A DNA stretch of 49,473 nt from an uncultured Clostridia bacterium (lineage in GTDB: Bacteria; Bacillota; Limnochordia; Darwinibacteriales; Darwinibacteriaceae). Position 1 is the stretch's first letter; each line of letters begins with the position of its first letter. The notes beneath the pieces are model-generated. The model worked only from the letters and a program-made list of their open reading frames with translations. It searched no databases and was not told the DNA's origin. Positions 47,815 through 49,473 of the stretch are shown piece by piece. Position numbers and translations under genes: made by a program. The stretch lies in NCBI GenBank assembly GCA_900018335.1, contig FIZK01000010.1, positions 1 through 49,473 of the forward strand, read 5' to 3'.

Positions 47815-47843
47815 AATAAAAAACACTCAACTAGTGAGTGTTT
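47815..47843 (-). terminator. Intrinsic terminator after mazEF
   Basis: A 9-bp stem (AAACACTCA / TGAGTGTTT) with a 5-nt loop runs into TTTTTTATTT on the minus strand, 14 bp after the mazF stop. Confidence 0.85.
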
Positions 47844-47856
47844 GCCATCAGCTCAG

Positions 47857-48210
47857 CTAGAACTTAACCAGCCCCAGGCTGATCTGCAGGGCTCGATCAA
47901 TTTCAGCCATGGTCTCTTCATCGAGGTGGGCAATCTTCTCTTTCAGCCTGCGCTTGTCGATGGTGCGGATCTGCTCCAAGAGGATCACAGAATCCTTTTC
48001 CAGGGAATAGCTGGAGCTATCCAGCTCCACATGGGTGGGCAGTTTAGCCTTTTTGATGCGCGAGGTGATGGCAGCCACAATCGTAGTGGGACTGTACTTG
48101 TTACCCACATCGTTCTGCAGGATCAAAACAGGCCTGACTCCTCCCTGTTCGGAACCGATGACGGGGTTCAGATTGGCGTAGAACACATCGCCACGCAAAA
48201 CATTGTCCAC
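47857..48210 (-). CDS. mazF: MazF/NdoA-family mRNA endoribonuclease toxin
   Basis: Sequence-specific mRNA interferase held off by the antitoxin. The 117-residue product shows [46 protein letters not shown] with the conserved Arg and Thr of the active site, then [25 protein letters not shown]. It closely fits the EndoA group of Bacillota. It follows mazE by 1 bp and ends at a terminator. Confidence 0.96.
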   Translation of the reverse strand: MDNVLRGDVFYANLNPVIGSEQGGVRPVLILQNDVGNKYSPTTIVAAITSRIKKAKLPTHVELDSSSYSLEKDSVILLEQIRTIDKRRLKEKIAHLDEETMAEIDRALQISLGLVKF

Positions 48211-48211
48211 T

Positions 48212-48487
48212 CTATTCAGCCTCCGCCAGCTGGCGCTCGTAGTTTTCTAGTAAGTCTTCGTCGTCCCCCTCTTCAGCAAGGGTGAGGTTGAGTTCCGCCA
48301 TGATCTGGTAGCCTACCCGCAGCTTTTCCTGCAGGCTCTGTAGGCTCCGGGCTTCCCTTTCCATTATATACAACTGCATGGCATTTTGTATAAACTGACT
48401 GCGGTTAATTTTCTCCTCACGGGCAAGGCGGTCGATCTTAGCCAGGAGCGCTGCGGGAATGCTGATCTGAACCCTTTTGGTATCCAC
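48212..48487 (-). CDS. mazE: MazE/NdoAI-type ribbon-helix-helix antitoxin
   Basis: Neutralises MazF and probably represses the promoter. The product is about 91 residues: ribbon-helix-helix [36 protein letters not shown] at the N-terminus (in parts), followed by an acidic, helical toxin-binding tail ([22 protein letters not shown]). Start GTG 48487 has GAGGTG 9 nt upstream; in-frame GTG 48520 is upstream of that site. Confidence 0.93.
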   Translation of the reverse strand: MDTKRVQISIPAALLAKIDRLAREEKINRSQFIQNAMQLYIMEREARSLQSLQEKLRVGYQIMAELNLTLAEEGDDEDLLENYERQLAEAE

Positions 48488-48524
48488 TAAGGAAGTCACC
48501 TCGTTTTGACACGAACTCACAGTA

Positions 48525-48554
48525 ATTATACAGCCCGGCGCGAATAACTGTCAA
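48525..48554 (-). promoter_or_regulatory. Strong sigma-A-type promoter of mazEF
   Basis: -35 TTGACA (48549-48554), 18-nt spacer, -10 TATAAT (48525-48530), about 40 bp ahead of mazE. It stands back to back with the regulator's promoter. Confidence 0.9.
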
Positions 48555-48566
48555 CAATGGGGAAGT

Positions 48567-48595
48567 TTGCCTTTTTCCAGGTTTTATGGTACACT
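48567..48595 (+). promoter_or_regulatory. Sigma-A-type promoter of the HTH regulator
   Basis: -35 TTGCCT (48567-48572), 17-nt spacer, -10 TACACT (48590-48595), about 45 bp ahead of ATG 48641. It is divergent from the mazEF promoter with 12 bp between the two -35 boxes. Confidence 0.7.
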
Positions 48596-48640
48596 CAGTG
48601 CAAAACCAGGGTGCCATTTACATGTTTTGGGGGTTGGAAC

Positions 48641-49315
48641 ATGAACTTGCTTGGTGACCGCCTGCGGCAGAGACGACGCCTACTGGGCTTACGCCAAAAG
48701 GATGTGGCAGGGCCTACCTCCGCAAGTTTCCTCAGCAAAGTGGAAAGCGGCGCTGCCCAGCCTTCCCTGGCCAACCTCAGGGACTGGGCTGACGCCCTGG
48801 GAACCACCACCAGTGACCTATTGGGGGAACACCTGGTCCTGGAGGCGGCTAAGCATTCCATTCTCCTCACGGAACAGTGCCTAGCCTATCTAGATGCCTT
48901 GCCCACTTCCCCCCTCACGAACTTCCTTAGAGAGCTCACCATCAGCGCCACTTCACTGAGCACTCCCATACCTGTCCCGCCCCAAGATCCCTGCCTGGAA
49001 TACCTGACCGCCCTTGTGCACCTGCACCGCGGCACACCACACCAAGCAGAAGAAGTCCTCCTCCAGACCCTGACCCGTGCTCGCACCGCTCCCTGGCGCA
49101 TCTTCCACCTCTCCCTATTATGCCAGATCTACGCGGCGCTAAGCGAACCCGCCAAGCACAGGAAGGCTTCCGACGACCTTAGAGCCGCACTGGCGGAACT
49201 AAACCACCAGCAGCTGCTCCATACTCTACCAGAAGCGCACCTGCTCTCCACCTGGGATCTGGACCTACTCAAACTGAGTTCCTTGCTCAAGTACGCCCGC
49301 CTGTCTCTGGATTAA
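48641..49315 (+). CDS. XRE-family regulator with a helical (TPR-like) C-terminal domain
   Basis: Predicted DNA-binding regulator. The 224-residue product has a helix-turn-helix XRE domain (about 1-62; LGDRLRQRRRLLGLRQKDVAG, SASFLSKVESGAAQPSLANLRDWADAL) and a long all-helical remainder with TPR-like spacing (EYLTALVHLHRGTPHQAEEVLLQTL, RIFHLSLLCQIYAALSEP). The layout resembles regulators that sense a peptide or protein through helical repeats. I chose ATG 48641, with GGGGGTT upstream; an in-frame frame to 48557 begins inside its promoter. The neighbour is mazEF, but a link is not shown. Confidence 0.8.
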   Translation: MNLLGDRLRQRRRLLGLRQKDVAGPTSASFLSKVESGAAQPSLANLRDWADALGTTTSDLLGEHLVLEAAKHSILLTEQCLAYLDALPTSPLTNFLRELTISATSLSTPIPVPPQDPCLEYLTALVHLHRGTPHQAEEVLLQTLTRARTAPWRIFHLSLLCQIYAALSEPAKHRKASDDLRAALAELNHQQLLHTLPEAHLLSTWDLDLLKLSSLLKYARLSLD

Positions 49316-49341
49316 CTAGAGAACCCGTTGCACCAAAAAAG

Positions 49342-49473
49342 ATCGAGTAGGTAGCCGCTAGGTGATCAGCCTAGCGGCTTTCCTCTCACAGAACGGTGCG
49401 TACGGGCCACGTACACCGCTCCTGAAGAATCTACCGCCGTTCGTAGAACTGCGACACAATCCCGACACTGTAC
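49342..49473 (-). mobile_element. 3' end of a group II intron (probably class C), continuing past the right edge
   Basis: On the minus strand, 49421-49391 folds as domain V: GAGCGGT with ACCGTTC, a 2-nt bulge, and the GTACG/CGTAC upper helix, with the AGC catalytic triad in GAGCGG. It is followed by a domain VI hairpin (AGCCGCTAGG / CCTAGCGGCT, 49353-49379) and the end CCTACTCGAT, with the likely branch A at 49348. The intron would end in AT at 49342. A frame closing at TAG 49433-49431 (ending FYERR) could be the end of its reverse transcriptase. The downstream exon begins CTTTTTTGG, a terminator-like T-run, as expected of class C introns. No 5' part is in the window. Confidence 0.7.

Overview
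The window reads as chromosomal core sequence of an anaerobic, endospore-forming Bacillota (Clostridia-like) bacterium of fairly high G+C (about 55-60% by eye). The supports are an Rnf ion-pumping complex, sporulation genes (an alpha/beta-type small acid-soluble spore protein, SpoIVFB, SpoIID, a SleB/CwlJ-type lipoprotein), a T-box leader on valS, a CIRCE operator on groESL, a Prp-processed ribosomal protein L27, and a GatCAB amidotransferase. Nearly everything is on the minus strand; only the spore protein, the SleB-like lipoprotein and the last regulator are on the plus strand. Starts were reassigned to TTG or GTG wherever the Shine-Dalgarno spacing demanded it.

Layout, left to right. 1-3.1 kb: the first genes of an rnf operon (rnfC, then a single reading frame that joins RnfD to RnfG and goes on into further FMN-binding domains). 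3.3-9.4 kb: a spore DNA-binding protein, then a ribosome-assembly and NAD cluster (L21, Prp, L27, ObgE, YhbY, NadD, an LCP cell-wall ligase, RsfS, a methyltransferase). 9.4-13.6 kb: RNase G and two radical-SAM-associated genes. 13.6-23.9 kb: the division/shape cluster (Maf, RadC, MreBCD, PBP2, MinCDE) flanked by sporulation genes (SpoIVFB with a stunted SpoIVFA-like partner, SpoIID, a SPOR protein). 24-36.9 kb: FolC, T-box-controlled ValS, a Fur-family repressor, a divergent Lgt-like membrane protein, GatBAC, LigA and PcrA. 37-42.4 kb: a spore-hydrolase-like lipoprotein, HisIE, GuaA, Hpt and GroESL. 42.5-49.3 kb: ComB, the complete t6A set (TsaE, TsaB, RimI, TsaD), an amidohydrolase, a class-I glutamine-amidotransferase-like hydrolase, a MazEF module and a divergent HTH regulator. 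The right edge enters the 3' end of a group II intron.

How the genes work together: most are housekeeping operons with 1-30 bp overlaps implying translational coupling. ValS, GatCAB and the Tsa proteins serve tRNA charging and modification; L21/L27/ObgE/YhbY/RsfS serve 50S assembly; Mre, PBP2 and Min serve shape and septum placement and are embedded among sporulation genes.

The most unusual items are: (1) the RnfD-RnfG fusion with at least two complete, and a third beginning, FMN-binding domains; (2) a GMP synthase whose glutaminase domain has collapsed to a remnant without the catalytic Cys or His/Glu region; (3) a SpoIVFA-like protein without its peptidase-like domain; (4) a spoIID start codon and Shine-Dalgarno built into an upstream terminator; (5) prp running about 100 bp into rpmA; (6) an Lgt homologue without the family's signature residues; and (7) a probable class C group II intron at the right edge. 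No stretch over 300 bases lacks a gene or an assigned RNA element, and I saw no tRNA, rRNA or CRISPR array.
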